64,000 nucleotides of DNA from the NCBI RefSeq assembly GCF_902459725.1, contig NZ_CABPSH010000009.1, positions 140,788-204,787 of the forward strand, given 5' to 3'. Numbering within the stretch: the first letter of the stretch is position 1; every line of letters begins with the position of its first letter. The position numbers and the translations under genes were made by a program. The notes under the pieces were generated by a model. That model saw nothing but the letters and a program-made list of their open reading frames with translations, ran no database searches and was not told the origin of the DNA. The stretch comes from Pandoraea eparura. GTDB taxonomy: Bacteria; Pseudomonadota; Gammaproteobacteria; Burkholderiales; Burkholderiaceae. Positions 19,238 through 28,820 of this stretch are shown one piece after another.

Positions 19238-20788
19238 ATGGCAACTCAAAACGCTCCGGGCCCTCTGACAGGGGGCCAGTTGGTACTCGGCACCATCGCG
19301 TTGTCGCTCGCCACGTTCATGAACGTGCTCGACACGTCGATTGCCAACGTATCGATTCCCGCCATTTCCGGCGACCTTGGCGTCTCATCGAGCCAGGGGA
19401 CGTGGGTGATTACGTCGTTCGCCGTGGCCAACGCCATTTCGGTGCCGCTCACGGGCTGGCTGACCGAGCGCTTCGGTGCGGTGCGGCTGTTCATCTCGTC
19501 GATTCTGCTGTTCGTGCTGGCGTCCTGGCTGTGCGGCATGGCACCCACGCTCGAATTTCTGCTCGCGGCCCGCGTGTTGCAGGGCGCGGTGGCCGGGCCA
19601 ATGATCCCGCTCTCGCAATCGCTGCTGCTCTCGAGCTACCCTAGTGCGAAGAGTTCGATGGCCCTGGCACTTTGGGGCATGACAACGCTGGTCGCGCCGG
19701 TGATGGGGCCGATTCTCGGCGGCTGGATCTCGGACAATTACCAATGGCCCTGGATCTTCTACATCAACATCCCGGTGGGCATTGCCGCCGCATACGCCAC
19801 CTGGCTGATTTACGCCAAGCGTGAAACCGCCACGCAACGCAAGCCGATCGACACCGTCGGGCTGGCCTTGCTCGTGTTGTGGGTCGGCTCGCTGCAGGTG
19901 ATGCTCGACAAGGGCAAGGAACTCGACTGGTTCAATTCGTCGACCATTGTGGTGCTGGCGCTCGTGGCACTGGTGTCGTTCTGCTTCTTCGTCATCTGGG
20001 AGATTACCGAGGAGCATCCGGTCGTTGACCTGACGCTCTTCAAGCGGATCAACTTTACCGGTGGCGTGGTGGCGATCTCGGTGGGTTACGGGCTGTTCTT
20101 CGGGAACCTGGTGATTCTGCCGCAGTGGTTGCAGATCCACCTCGGCTATACCGCCACGGAGGCGGGCCTCGTGCTGGCACCGGTGGGCCTGTTCGCCATC
20201 CTGCTCTCGCCGGTGATCGGCAAGACGCTGCCCAGGCTCGATGCCCGTTGGGTCGTGACCGTCTCGTTCCTGCTGTTCGCGCTGGTGTTCCTGATGCGCT
20301 CGCACTTCAACACGCTCGTCGATACACGCACGCTGATGATTCCGACGTTCCTGCAGGGCGTGCCGATGTCGATGTTCTTCATTCCGCTCACCGCGATCAT
20401 CCTGTCCGGGTTGCCACCGAGTCGCATTCCGGCGGCCGCGGGGCTGTCCAACTTCGTGCGGATCACGTGCGGTGCGGTGGGCACATCGATCTCCACGACG
20501 ATGTGGGAGAACCGGATCACGCTGCACCATGCGCAGTTGACGGAGCACCTGACGCCGTACGACCCGACGTTCAACGCGTCCGTGCAGACGCTCAACCAGC
20601 TCGGCATGAGCACCCCGCAGGCAAACGGTTACATCGACCGGCTGGTCACACAGCAGTCGGCGATGCTCGGTGCGAACGATATTTTCTGGATCTCGGCGGT
20701 GCTGTTCGTGCTGATGATCTCGATGGTGTGGATCACGCGGCCGATGAAGGGCGGTGGTGGCGCCGATGCCGCCGCTGGCGCGCACTGA
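19238..20788 (+). CDS. emrB: EmrB-type multidrug MFS transporter (DHA2 family)
   Basis: This inner-membrane drug:proton antiporter has about 14 membrane segments and works with the adaptor and channel encoded upstream. The 516-residue protein carries the family motif MNVLDTSIANVSIPAISGDL in its first membrane helix (about residues 28-47), then WVITSFAVANAISVPLTGWL and the motif-C-like segment VAPVMGPILGGWISDNYQWP. The start is the ATG at 19238; no good ribosome binding site is seen just before it, and the 37-base gap after emrA contains an unusual G-run/C-run. A strong terminator follows, ending the operon. Confidence 0.95.
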   Translation: MATQNAPGPLTGGQLVLGTIALSLATFMNVLDTSIANVSIPAISGDLGVSSSQGTWVITSFAVANAISVPLTGWLTERFGAVRLFISSILLFVLASWLCGMAPTLEFLLAARVLQGAVAGPMIPLSQSLLLSSYPSAKSSMALALWGMTTLVAPVMGPILGGWISDNYQWPWIFYINIPVGIAAAYATWLIYAKRETATQRKPIDTVGLALLVLWVGSLQVMLDKGKELDWFNSSTIVVLALVALVSFCFFVIWEITEEHPVVDLTLFKRINFTGGVVAISVGYGLFFGNLVILPQWLQIHLGYTATEAGLVLAPVGLFAILLSPVIGKTLPRLDARWVVTVSFLLFALVFLMRSHFNTLVDTRTLMIPTFLQGVPMSMFFIPLTAIILSGLPPSRIPAAAGLSNFVRITCGAVGTSISTTMWENRITLHHAQLTEHLTPYDPTFNASVQTLNQLGMSTPQANGYIDRLVTQQSAMLGANDIFWISAVLFVLMISMVWITRPMKGGGGADAAAGAH

Positions 20789-20836
20789 CGCGAAGACTTC
20801 CCCTGTGCTCGACGCCGCAAGGCCGGGCACGTCTCG

Positions 20837-20865
20837 AACCCCGCTGACGTTGGCGGGGTTTTTTT
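20837..20865 (+). terminator. Intrinsic terminator of the efflux operon
   Basis: An 8-base stem AACCCCGC (20837-20844) with 20853-20860 and an 8-base loop is followed by a run of seven T (20859-20865). It lies about 50 bases after the emrB stop. Confidence 0.93.
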
Positions 20866-21029
20866 ATGCGCAATGCCGATGCGGCGCACGAAGCGCCACG
20901 CGGCGATCGGTCGGCGACGCGCGGCGGCACGTGTTACGCAATCGCAGTATGATGGCGGATTGCCCGGCGCGATGACGGAACACCGCGCGACGCTCGGGAA
21001 TGCCTCTCCCCCACGCCCAATCCGACATC

Positions 21030-21524
21030 ATGACTACCCCGCAGAATCCGAACGAACGCTCTGAAGTCACCTTCCGCTTTCTGGCCGAGCCGGCCGCCGT
21101 CAATTTTGGTGGCAAGGTGCACGGGGGCTCGCTGATGAAATGGATCGACGAAGTGGCCTATGCCTGCGCGGCCACCTGGTCGGGCCGCTATTGCGTGACG
21201 GTCAGCGTCGGCAATATCCGCTTCCGTCGTCCGATTCTGGTGGGTAATCTGGTGGAACTGCGCGCGCGCATTGTGGCCACGGGCCGCACCAGCATGCACA
21301 TTCACGTGTCGGTGCACGCGGGCGACCCCAAGTGGGGCGAACTGCGTCAGACGACCGACTGCCTGATGGTGTTCGTCGCCGTTGACGAGAGCAATCACCC
21401 AGTCGGCATTCCGTCGTTCGAGCCGAAAACGGACGAGCAGAAAGCGTTGGCCAAGTACGCAATGGACGTCAAGGCCGCGCTGGACGCCATCGTCGAACTC
21501 AAGCCGGAGAATGTCGCCAACTGA
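21030..21524 (+). CDS. Hotdog-fold acyl-CoA thioesterase
   Basis: It hydrolyses acyl-CoA thioesters, as YciA-type enzymes do. From the ATG at 21030 the product is 164 residues; an in-frame ATG at 21000 is possible but lacks family similarity. The hotdog signature is seen in NFGGKVHGGSLMKWIDEVAY (about residues 26-45), where the conserved aspartate sits at the active site, and in the strands RYCVTVSVGNIRFRRPILVG. The C-terminal 30 residues are helical and lysine-rich. It stands alone, convergent with truB; the natural acyl chain is unknown. Confidence 0.88.
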   Translation: MTTPQNPNERSEVTFRFLAEPAAVNFGGKVHGGSLMKWIDEVAYACAATWSGRYCVTVSVGNIRFRRPILVGNLVELRARIVATGRTSMHIHVSVHAGDPKWGELRQTTDCLMVFVAVDESNHPVGIPSFEPKTDEQKALAKYAMDVKAALDAIVELKPENVAN

Positions 21525-21656
21525 CGGCGGTGCCGCTCGCTCGACCTCGGAAAGACGCGAGGCAGTGCGCCCCGGGAACTGATGAGGCGCGCGGGCTTGC
21601 GCGCCATCGACAACATCGGCTTGCCGCGACTGATCGGCGCCGACTGCCTCGCATCG

Positions 21657-21764
21657 GCGCCTGATGCGCCTGATGTGCCTGATGTGCCTGATGTGCCTGA
21701 TGCGCCTAATGCGCTGATTGCTGCTGTTGCACCTATTGCGGTTGTTGCGCTGATTGCGCTTACT
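21657..21764. repeat. 9-base tandem repeats between the thioesterase gene and truB
   Basis: About twelve head-to-tail 9-base units run from here into the truB stop codon. The first six are near-exact (consensus GYGCCTGAT); later units are degenerate (such as GCGCTGATT and GCACCTATT) but keep the 9-base period. The block fills the gap between two convergent genes. A 69-codon open frame through it (21582-21791) exists because the period is a multiple of three; I do not call it a gene. Confidence 0.85.
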
Positions 21765-22746
21765 GCGTCTTCAACAGCCGTTGCGGCGTGAGCAGTGCCT
21801 CGCCATCGAGTCGCGCAACGCCGAGCAACCGCGCGGCGGCATCGCCAACGGCTTCGGCATAAACCTTCACCTCGATCGCCCCGGACACCCCAGCGCACGC
21901 GCGCAGCGCCTGTGAACAGCGCGCCTCGTCCAAACGCAGACGTTGTCCGTGACTGAACCGCTTGGCGAGCGTCTCGTCGAGCCAGATCGTGGGCAGCGTC
22001 TTGAGCAATGCATCGACCGGCGCCAGCCTCTGCACGCGTTGCGCGTGATCGAGTGCCCCCAGAGCTTCCAGCGTCACGGCGCCGTCAAGCGTGAGCGGTC
22101 CGACGGCCGTGCGTCGCAGCGCGCGCAAATGTGCGCCGCAGCCCAGCGCCTCACCCATATCTTCCGCCAGCGTCCGCACGTAAGTGCCTTTGCTGCAGGT
22201 CACGCGAAACGAGAACTCGGCCACGTCGGGTAACGCGCACTCGATCAGTTCCAGCGCATGAATCGTGACCTCGCGCGCTTCGCGCTCAAGGGTCTGCCCC
22301 GCGCGCGCATATTCGTACAATGGCTTGCCATCGCGCTTGAGCGCCGAATACATCGGCGGCACCTGCGAAATCGACCCCGTGAAACGCGGCAGCACCGCCC
22401 GAATCGCCGCTTCGTCGACCGTCACGGGACGCGTGCGCAACACCTCCCCTTCCGCGTCGCCCGTCGTCGTAGTCTCGCCCAGACGCACACGCGCCTCATA
22501 GGTCTTGTCGGCTTCGAGCAAGTCCTGCGAGAACTTCGTCGCTTCGCCGAAGCATAGCGGCAACAGCCCAGTCGCCAAGGGGTCGAGCGTGCCGGTATGT
22601 CCCGCCTTGAGCGCTTGCAGCAGACGTTTGGCCTTGATCAGCGCATCGTTCGACGACAGGCCCAGCGGCTTGTCCAGAAGCAACACGCCATCGAGCGCGA
22701 AACGGGGAAGTTTTTGGCGGGGTGCCTGCGAACGCGGGTCCGTCAT
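21760..22746 (-). CDS. truB: tRNA pseudouridine(55) synthase TruB
   Basis: It makes pseudouridine at position 55 in the T-loop of tRNAs. The 328-residue product from the ATG at 22746 starts MTDPRSQAPRQKLPRFALDG; a GTG at 22794 would add 16 unlikely residues. The catalytic aspartate lies in KAGHTGTLDPLATGLLP (about residues 47-63). Other family segments are VPPMYSALKRDGKPLYEYAR and CSKGTYVRTLAEDMGEALGC. A C-terminal PUA-like region follows. It is the last gene of the rimP-nusA-infB-rbfA-truB cluster, 116 bases after rbfA. The 9-base repeat block reaches its stop codon. Confidence 0.96.
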   Translation of the reverse strand: MTDPRSQAPRQKLPRFALDGVLLLDKPLGLSSNDALIKAKRLLQALKAGHTGTLDPLATGLLPLCFGEATKFSQDLLEADKTYEARVRLGETTTTGDAEGEVLRTRPVTVDEAAIRAVLPRFTGSISQVPPMYSALKRDGKPLYEYARAGQTLEREAREVTIHALELIECALPDVAEFSFRVTCSKGTYVRTLAEDMGEALGCGAHLRALRRTAVGPLTLDGAVTLEALGALDHAQRVQRLAPVDALLKTLPTIWLDETLAKRFSHGQRLRLDEARCSQALRACAGVSGAIEVKVYAEAVGDAAARLLGVARLDGEALLTPQRLLKTQ

Positions 22747-22862
22747 GATGCGGGGAGTGCTTGAGAGAGTCTTGTGGGATACAACCCCTGGCACTCATCG
22801 CAAGTGCACAGGTATCGCAATACCGCCGGGCCCGCCGTCGGGCAGCCCGGCCGGTGGCGTCG

Positions 22863-23312
22863 TCAGTCGGCAGACTTGCCGTCGTCTTCCTTGTCGGTTT
22901 CGTCGCCGACGTTGTCGGCATTGTCGTCGACACCGGCGTCGCTCGCTTCCTCTTTCGCGCGCGTCGCGTTGGCCGTATCGATCAGTCGCGACATCTCGAT
23001 CGCCCGTTCGATCGACTGGTCGAAGTGGAAATGCAGGGTCGGCACCGTGTGGATGTGCAACCGCTTGAACAGCAGATTGCGCAGGTAGCCCGCCGCCTCG
23101 TTGAGCGCCTCGCCAGTGGCCTTCGGATCGCCGGTCAGCGTCGTGTAATACACCTTCGCATGCGCATAGTCGGGCGTGACTTCCACGCTTTGCAGCGTCA
23201 CCAGCCCAATACGCGGGTCCTTCACTTCGCGCTGAATCAACTCAGACAGATCGCGCTGGATCTGATCGTTGATGCGAAGATTTCGACCCGGAACGCCACG
23301 TTTCTTTGCCAT
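22863..23312 (-). CDS. rbfA: 30S ribosome-binding factor RbfA
   Basis: RbfA helps mature the 30S subunit and 16S rRNA 5' end, and is important in the cold. The 149-residue product from the ATG at 23312 starts [20 protein letters not shown]. The KH-like core includes [20 protein letters not shown] and [17 protein letters not shown] (about residues 45-61), with [18 protein letters not shown] at its end. A 25-residue acidic tail (rich in Asp and Glu) follows, longer than in E. coli. It lies between infB and truB as in most proteobacteria. Confidence 0.95.
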   Translation of the reverse strand: MAKKRGVPGRNLRINDQIQRDLSELIQREVKDPRIGLVTLQSVEVTPDYAHAKVYYTTLTGDPKATGEALNEAAGYLRNLLFKRLHIHTVPTLHFHFDQSIERAIEMSRLIDTANATRAKEEASDAGVDDNADNVGDETDKEDDGKSAD

Positions 23313-23395
23313 AACAAACTCGCTAATAATGCAATGGCCCACGCCACCGGTTTCCCGGCTTGGTGGGCCATTCCACATCCATTGGACCGATCGCG

Positions 23396-26350
23396 TTACA
23401 GCGAGCGGGCAACTTCCGTGATTTCGAACGCTTCCAGTTGGTCGCCTTCCGTAATGTCGTTGAAGTTCTTCACCGACAGACCGCACTCGAAGCCGGACTT
23501 GACTTCCTTCACGTCATCCTTGAAGCGCTTGAGCGAATCGAGCTCGCCCGTGAAGATGACAACGTTGTCGCGCAACACACGCACATGCGACCCACGTTTG
23601 ACGAAGCCGTCGAGCACCATACAGCCGGCCACCGTGCCGACCTTCGGCACGCGGAACGTCTGACGCACTTCGACCAGACCTGTGATCTCTTCCTTCTTCT
23701 CCGGCGCCAGCATGCCCGACATCGCCGCCTTCACTTCATCCACAGCGTCATAGATGATGTTGTAGTAACGAATGTCGATACCGTTGGACTCGGCCAGCTT
23801 GCGTGCCAGTGCATCCGCACGCGTGTTGAAGCCGATGATGACTGCCTTCGACGCCGTCGCCAGGTTGACGTCGCTTTCGCTGATGCCACCCACGGCGGCG
23901 TGCACGATCTGCACGCGCACTTCCGGCGTCGAGAGCTTGTTGAGCGACTGCGCCAGCGCTTCCTGCGAACCCTGCACGTCGGCCTTGATGATCAGCGGCA
24001 ACGACTTGACTTCGCCCTCGGCCATCTGCTCGAACATGTTCTCGAGCTTCGCGGCCTGTTGCTTGGCCAACTTCACGTCGCGGAACTTGCCCTGACGGAA
24101 CAGCGCGATTTCGCGCGCCTTGCGTTCGTCCTGGACCACGAGCACTTCTTCGCCCGCGCCCGGCACTTCCGACAGACCCTGAATTTCCACCGGGATCGAC
24201 GGGCCCGCTTCCTTCGCATTCTTGCCGGTTTCGTCCAGCATCGCACGCACACGGCCGTAAGCCTGACCGGCCAGCACCATGTCGCCACGACGCAGCGTGC
24301 CCGACTGCACCAGAATCGTCGCCACCGGACCCTTACCCTTGTCCAGCTTCGCTTCGATCACGATACCCTTGGCCGGGGCTTCCGCCGGGGCCTTCAGCTC
24401 CAGCACTTCTGCCTGCAGCAACACGTTCTCGAGCAGATCGTCGATGCCCGCCCCCGTCTTCGCCGACACCGGTACGAACGGCGAATCGCCACCGTACTCT
24501 TCCGGCACCACGCCTTCGGCCACGAGTTCCTGCTTCACGCGATCCGGGTTGGCTTCCGGCTTGTCGATCTTGTTGATCGCCACCACGATCGGCACACCCG
24601 CCGACTTCGCGTGGGCAATCGCTTCCTTCGTCTGCGGCATCACGCCGTCGTCCGCCGCGACCACAAGAATCACGATGTCGGTGGCCTGCGCACCGCGAGC
24701 CCGCATCGCCGTAAAGGCTTCGTGACCCGGCGTGTCGAGGAACGTCACCGTACCGCGCGGCGTATCGACGTGATACGCACCGATGTGCTGCGTAATACCG
24801 CCGGCTTCGCCCGCCGCCACCTTGGCGCGACGGATGTAGTCGAGCAGCGAGGTCTTGCCGTGGTCGACGTGACCCATCACCGTGACCACCGGCGGACGCG
24901 GCAGCGCTTCGGCTTCCGTCGCCTCGTTGCCCAGCGCCAGCAGCGTTTCCGGATCGTCGAGCTTCGCGGCGATCGCACGGTGGCCAAGTTCCTCCACGAC
25001 GATCATCGCCGTTTCCTGATCCAGCACCTGGTTGATGGTCACCATCTGGCCCATCTTCATCATCAGCTTGATGACTTCCGAGGCCTTCACCGACATCCGG
25101 TGCGCCAGATCGCCCACGCTGATCGTTTCCGGCACGTGAACATCACGCACGACCGGCTCGGTCGGCGCCTGGAAGGCCGAACGATCGTCCTGCGAATGAC
25201 GGTCGCCACGACGGCCACCGCGGCCACCGCCGCGCCAACCGTCCGAGCCACCGCTCGTGTCGCCGCGCGTCTTCATGCCGCCCCGCTTGTTGCGGTTATC
25301 GGCATCCTTCTGCCAGGCGCCCGGCTTCTTGTCCTTCTTGTCGGCGGCGCCCGCGGTCGTCGAGGCCGGGGCGGCTGCCGCCGGCTTCTTGTCCGCCGGC
25401 TTGGCCGACGCGGCACCTTCCGGCTTGGCCGGCTTGTGCAGGGTACCCTTCGCTTCCGGCTTGGCGGCAGCCGGCGCGGCAGGTGCCGGCTCCGGTGCCT
25501 TGAGCACGCGACGTGGGGCGTTCAGCATCTCGCGAATCGCGCGGGCTTCGGCTTCCGCCGCCGCACGGCGCTTGCGGATCGCTTCCTCTTCGGCGCGAGC
25601 CTTGTCAGCCGCAGCGCTCGCCTTCTCGGCAGCCGCACGGGCTTCTTCGCTCGCCTTGCGGGCTTGCTCACGTTCGGCTTCGGCCTTGGCCGCAGCGGCC
25701 TTCTCGGCCTTCTCGGCTTGCTCGGCCTTTTCGGCGTCGACCTTGGAAGCCTTCTCGGCTTGCGCGTCGACCTGGGCTTCCGCCTTGGCCTCGGCCTTTG
25801 CCTTTTGCTCTTCGGCCGCCTTGGCCGCAGCCGCACGCTCCGCTTCCTCGCGCGCACGGCGCTCGGCCGCTTCCTTCTCTTCGCGCTCGCGGCGCTCGGC
25901 TTCCTCGCGCTCCAGTTGCTCCTGGCGACGCTTGAGTTCCGCCGCCTCCGCGGCCAGACGCTCCGCTTCGCGGCGTGCGTCTTCCTCACGCTGACGAAGG
26001 GCTTCGTCTTCGGCCGCGGCCGCTGCGCTTTCCGCACCTTCGGCGACGTCGTCACGCTTGACGAAGGTGCGCTTCTTGCGCACCTCCACCTGAATCGTGC
26101 GCGCCTTGCCGGTCGCGTCGGCTTGCTTGATTTCCGAGGTCTGGCGACGCGTCAGAGTAATCTTCTTTTTGTCGCCGTCGCCGGCGCCGTGCGAACGGCG
26201 CAGGTGCTCCAGCAGACGGGCCTTGTCGGCTTCCGTCAGGGAATCGTCGGCGCTGAGTTTTTCCACGCCGGCGGCTTTGAGTTGCTCCAGCAACACGCCG
26301 GCCGGCATTTTGAGTTCTGCAGCAAATTGGGCTACGTTGATGCTCGCCAT
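23396..26350 (-). CDS. infB: Translation initiation factor IF-2
   Basis: IF-2 is the GTPase that brings initiator tRNA to the 30S subunit. At 984 residues it is long for the family (890 in E. coli). Residues 1-55 form the IF2 N-terminal domain. Then comes a long charged linker: a Glu/Arg/Ala/Lys-rich helical section of about residues 90-290, a Pro/Ala/Lys-rich section and a Gly/Arg patch near residue 375. The GTPase domain starts near residue 485 with [20 protein letters not shown], followed by [15 protein letters not shown] and [18 protein letters not shown]-terminal domains with [20 protein letters not shown] end the protein. It lies 80 bases after nusA. Confidence 0.97.
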   Translation of the reverse strand: MASINVAQFAAELKMPAGVLLEQLKAAGVEKLSADDSLTEADKARLLEHLRRSHGAGDGDKKKITLTRRQTSEIKQADATGKARTIQVEVRKKRTFVKRDDVAEGAESAAAAAEDEALRQREEDARREAERLAAEAAELKRRQEQLEREEAERREREEKEAAERRAREEAERAAAAKAAEEQKAKAEAKAEAQVDAQAEKASKVDAEKAEQAEKAEKAAAAKAEAEREQARKASEEARAAAEKASAAADKARAEEEAIRKRRAAAEAEARAIREMLNAPRRVLKAPEPAPAAPAAAKPEAKGTLHKPAKPEGAASAKPADKKPAAAAPASTTAGAADKKDKKPGAWQKDADNRNKRGGMKTRGDTSGGSDGWRGGGRGGRRGDRHSQDDRSAFQAPTEPVVRDVHVPETISVGDLAHRMSVKASEVIKLMMKMGQMVTINQVLDQETAMIVVEELGHRAIAAKLDDPETLLALGNEATEAEALPRPPVVTVMGHVDHGKTSLLDYIRRAKVAAGEAGGITQHIGAYHVDTPRGTVTFLDTPGHEAFTAMRARGAQATDIVILVVAADDGVMPQTKEAIAHAKSAGVPIVVAINKIDKPEANPDRVKQELVAEGVVPEEYGGDSPFVPVSAKTGAGIDDLLENVLLQAEVLELKAPAEAPAKGIVIEAKLDKGKGPVATILVQSGTLRRGDMVLAGQAYGRVRAMLDETGKNAKEAGPSIPVEIQGLSEVPGAGEEVLVVQDERKAREIALFRQGKFRDVKLAKQQAAKLENMFEQMAEGEVKSLPLIIKADVQGSQEALAQSLNKLSTPEVRVQIVHAAVGGISESDVNLATASKAVIIGFNTRADALARKLAESNGIDIRYYNIIYDAVDEVKAAMSGMLAPEKKEEITGLVEVRQTFRVPKVGTVAGCMVLDGFVKRGSHVRVLRDNVVIFTGELDSLKRFKDDVKEVKSGFECGLSVKNFNDITEGDQLEAFEITEVARSL

Positions 26351-26430
26351 TCAAACCTCTTCAAGCAAGGCCACGCGCCTTGCGGTTAACTTCAAAGTTC
26401 ACTGTTCCATATGCATGCCGGGGCAGGTCA

Positions 26431-27906
26431 TCATTGGAACCAGTGCTCTCGCGCTTTCATGATCAGGGCCTTCGCGGCTTCCTCGTCGACACCGGTCATC
26501 TCGGTGAGTTCGTCGACGGCCAGCTCGGCCAGATCATCGCGCGTCTGAATTTCATGCTCGGCCAGTTGGGCCAGCAACTCGGGCGTCATGCCGTCAAGGC
26601 TCTTGAGATCGAGCGCAACGCCCTCGACCTTCTCCTCGGTGGCAATCGCCTGCGTGAGCAGGGCGTCGCGCGCACGATTGCGCAGCTCATGCACCGTGTC
26701 CTCGTCGAACGCTTCGATCTCGAGCATTTCGTTCAAAGGCACGTAGGCGATTTCTTCCAGGCTCGAGAAACCTTCCTCGATCAGGATGTCCGCCATTTCT
26801 TCGTCCACATCGAGACGCTGCATGAACAGCGAGCGCAGCGTGCCACGCTCTTCGTTCTGCTTCTCGGCCGACTCGTCCGGCGTCATGATGTTGATCTGCC
26901 AGCCGGTCAGCTCCGAGGCGAGACGCACGTTCTGACCGCTGCGACCAATCGCCACCGCCAGTTCGTTCTCGTCGACGACGACGTCCATGCTGTGCTTTTC
27001 TTCGTCCACGACGATCGACTGCACCGCCGCCGGCGCCAGCGCACCGATCACGAATTGCGCGGGGTCTTCCGACCACAGCACGATGTCGACGTTCTCGCCG
27101 CCAAGCTCGTTACGCACCGCCTGCACACGCGTGCCGCGAATGCCCACGCAGGTGCCGATCGGATCGATACGCTTGTCGTACGCCACCACGGCGATCTTGG
27201 CGCGCACGCCCGGATCGCGAGCGGCCGACTTGATCTCCAGCAGCCCCTGCTCGATTTCCGGCACTTCCATGCCGAACAGCTCGATCAGGAATTCCGGCGC
27301 CGTGCGCGAGAGTTCGATTTGCGGGCCGCGCGCCGTGCGATCGACCTTCACGATGTACGCGCGAACGCGGTCACCGATACGCAGGTTTTCCTTCGGGATC
27401 AGTTGATCGCGACGCAGCAGCGCTTCGACACGCCCCGACTCGACGATCAGGTTGCCCTTGTCGAGACGCTTGACCGCACCGGTCATGATCTTCTCGCCGC
27501 GGTCCAGGAAGTCGGTGAGAATCTGTTCGCGTTCGGCGTCGCGGATGCGCTGCAGAATGACCTGCTTGGCCGCCTGTGCACCGATACGGCCGAACTCGAC
27601 CGATTCCACGGGTTCTTCCACGAATTCGCCGATCTCGATGGACGGATCGTCTTCCTTGGCTTCGAACGACAGGATCTGCTTGTCAGGCTCTTGCAGACCC
27701 GCTTCGTCCGGCACCACGACCCAGCGACGGAAGCTCTCGTGCTCACCCGACTCGCGGTCGATGTGCACGCGAATGTCGACGTCCTCGGCATAGCGCTTCT
27801 TGGTGGCCGAGGCCAATGCGGCTTCCAGCGCGGCGAACACGACGTCCTTGTCGACGTTCTTTTCGCGCGCGAGCGCATCGACCAACAGCAATACTTCGCG
27901 ACTCAT
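26431..27906 (-). CDS. nusA: Transcription termination/antitermination factor NusA
   Basis: NusA binds RNA polymerase and controls pausing, termination and antitermination. The 491-residue protein starts [20 protein letters not shown]. It has the N-terminal polymerase-binding domain, an S1 domain (about residues 135-200, [20 protein letters not shown]), two KH domains with the family segment [20 protein letters not shown] and [20 protein letters not shown], and two acidic C-terminal repeats, the last ending [20 protein letters not shown]. Its ATG overlaps the rimP stop by four bases, implying translational coupling. Confidence 0.97.
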   Translation of the reverse strand: MSREVLLLVDALAREKNVDKDVVFAALEAALASATKKRYAEDVDIRVHIDRESGEHESFRRWVVVPDEAGLQEPDKQILSFEAKEDDPSIEIGEFVEEPVESVEFGRIGAQAAKQVILQRIRDAEREQILTDFLDRGEKIMTGAVKRLDKGNLIVESGRVEALLRRDQLIPKENLRIGDRVRAYIVKVDRTARGPQIELSRTAPEFLIELFGMEVPEIEQGLLEIKSAARDPGVRAKIAVVAYDKRIDPIGTCVGIRGTRVQAVRNELGGENVDIVLWSEDPAQFVIGALAPAAVQSIVVDEEKHSMDVVVDENELAVAIGRSGQNVRLASELTGWQINIMTPDESAEKQNEERGTLRSLFMQRLDVDEEMADILIEEGFSSLEEIAYVPLNEMLEIEAFDEDTVHELRNRARDALLTQAIATEEKVEGVALDLKSLDGMTPELLAQLAEHEIQTRDDLAELAVDELTEMTGVDEEAAKALIMKAREHWFQ

Positions 27907-28361
27907 CGTTTGCGACTCCTAAAATCAATCTGCGGCACAAGGCGCGCACGGTCAATATCCGCGAGGGTGAAGTCGAGCAGCGCCGGGCCGCCCTTGCCTT
28001 CGAACTCCAGGCTCAAGTTCTCGCCTTGCGGCGCCTGCAGGATGCCGCGAAACTGCTTGCGGCCTTCGAGCGGCACACGCAACGTAAGACTCACTTCCGC
28101 ACCGGCAAAACGCTCGAAGTCACGCAGCTTGCGCAGCGGACGATCCAGCCCCGGCGACGACACTTCGAGTCGGTCGTAATTGACGTTCTCGACCATCAGG
28201 ACATGCGAGAGCTGACGGCTCACCGTCTCGCAGTCATCGATCGTGATGCCTTCCGGCTTGTCGATATACACGCGCAGCAACCCACCGCCGGCACGCTCAA
28301 GATCGACCAGCTCGTAACCCAGGCCTTCGACCGTGGTCTCGATCAGTTCTGGCAATTGCAA
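27903..28361 (-). CDS. rimP: Ribosome maturation factor RimP
   Basis: RimP is needed for maturation of the 30S subunit. The 152-residue protein starts [20 protein letters not shown], with the family segments [20 protein letters not shown] and [20 protein letters not shown]. The reading frame has no ATG at its start: the first codon is TTG at 28361, placed five bases after GGGTGAG, and there is an in-frame stop just upstream. It overlaps nusA by four bases and heads the nusA-infB-rbfA-truB cluster. Confidence 0.94.
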   Translation of the reverse strand: MQLPELIETTVEGLGYELVDLERAGGGLLRVYIDKPEGITIDDCETVSRQLSHVLMVENVNYDRLEVSSPGLDRPLRKLRDFERFAGAEVSLTLRVPLEGRKQFRGILQAPQGENLSLEFEGKGGPALLDFTLADIDRARLVPQIDFRSRKR

Positions 28362-28531
28362 CTTTGCTCACCCTAGAAAAACTCGCGCGCATCAGCAGCG
28401 CCCGACATGTCTGCGCGCCCCGCCTGGGGCGCCGCACGATACCGGCCCTCGACCGCCCGGACCGGCGTGCCTGTGTCGGCACACCCACTCCCGAGCGCGG
28501 CGGCATCGGCCGCGCGCAAAACGCTCGCGGC

Positions 28532-28558
28532 AAAAAAAAATGGGCGAAACGCCCATTT
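28532..28558 (-). terminator. Intrinsic terminator between rluB and rimP
   Basis: A 9-base perfect stem AAATGGGCG (28538-28546) with 28550-28558 and an AAA loop is followed on the minus strand by an uninterrupted run of T (nine A at 28532-28540, partly in the stem). It ends transcripts coming from rluB or from the promoter just upstream. Confidence 0.92.
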
Positions 28559-28623
28559 CTTACAGCCTCATTGCGCATGAGGTGCGCGCCGCAACAGAAA
28601 TCACAGCACGCAGACCAGCTTAT
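28532..28623 (-). ncRNA. Candidate small RNA or attenuated leader upstream of rimP
   Basis: A good minus-strand promoter is followed after about 40 bases by a hairpin (28566-28571 with 28577-28582, CCTCAT/ATGAGG) and then by a strong intrinsic terminator ending in nine U. The predicted transcript is about 90 nucleotides and lies wholly between rluB and rimP. It could be a free-standing small RNA or the prematurely terminated leader of the rimP operon. I know of no family that it matches. The terminator may alternatively serve rluB. Confidence 0.45.
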
Positions 28624-28629
28624 TCATTG

Positions 28630-28658
28630 ATTTTATATGATTTTGGGCCGATTTGCAA
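28630..28658 (-). promoter_or_regulatory. Predicted minus-strand promoter upstream of the rimP leader hairpins
   Basis: On the minus strand TTGCAA (28658-28653) and TAAAAT (28635-28630) are 17 bases apart, in a local AT-rich patch. Transcription would start near 28623 and run toward rimP through the two hairpins described. Confidence 0.6.
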
Positions 28659-28820
28659 CGCTCGGCGCCCGCAAAACCCGCAGGACAGGCACTCGTGCCG
28701 CATTGCCGCAATGCAGAACGGCCGGCAATCGACGGTCCCGATTTTGCAGGGCGCGAGGGGCGGGGCAGCCCGTCGCCCCCTGCCCATCTCAGCTATCCGC
28801 GTCGGGGCTCGCCCGCCCAA

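Noticed and set aside
21582..21791. 69-codon plus-strand frame with APD/VPD repeats and a hydrophobic end
   Set aside because: It exists because the 9-base tandem repeat has a period divisible by three, and it overlaps the end of truB. No good ribosome binding site or family match.
23360..26389. Plus-strand open frame of 1009 codons opposite infB
   Set aside because: Antisense shadow of infB, with Arg/Leu/His-rich composition and no domain.
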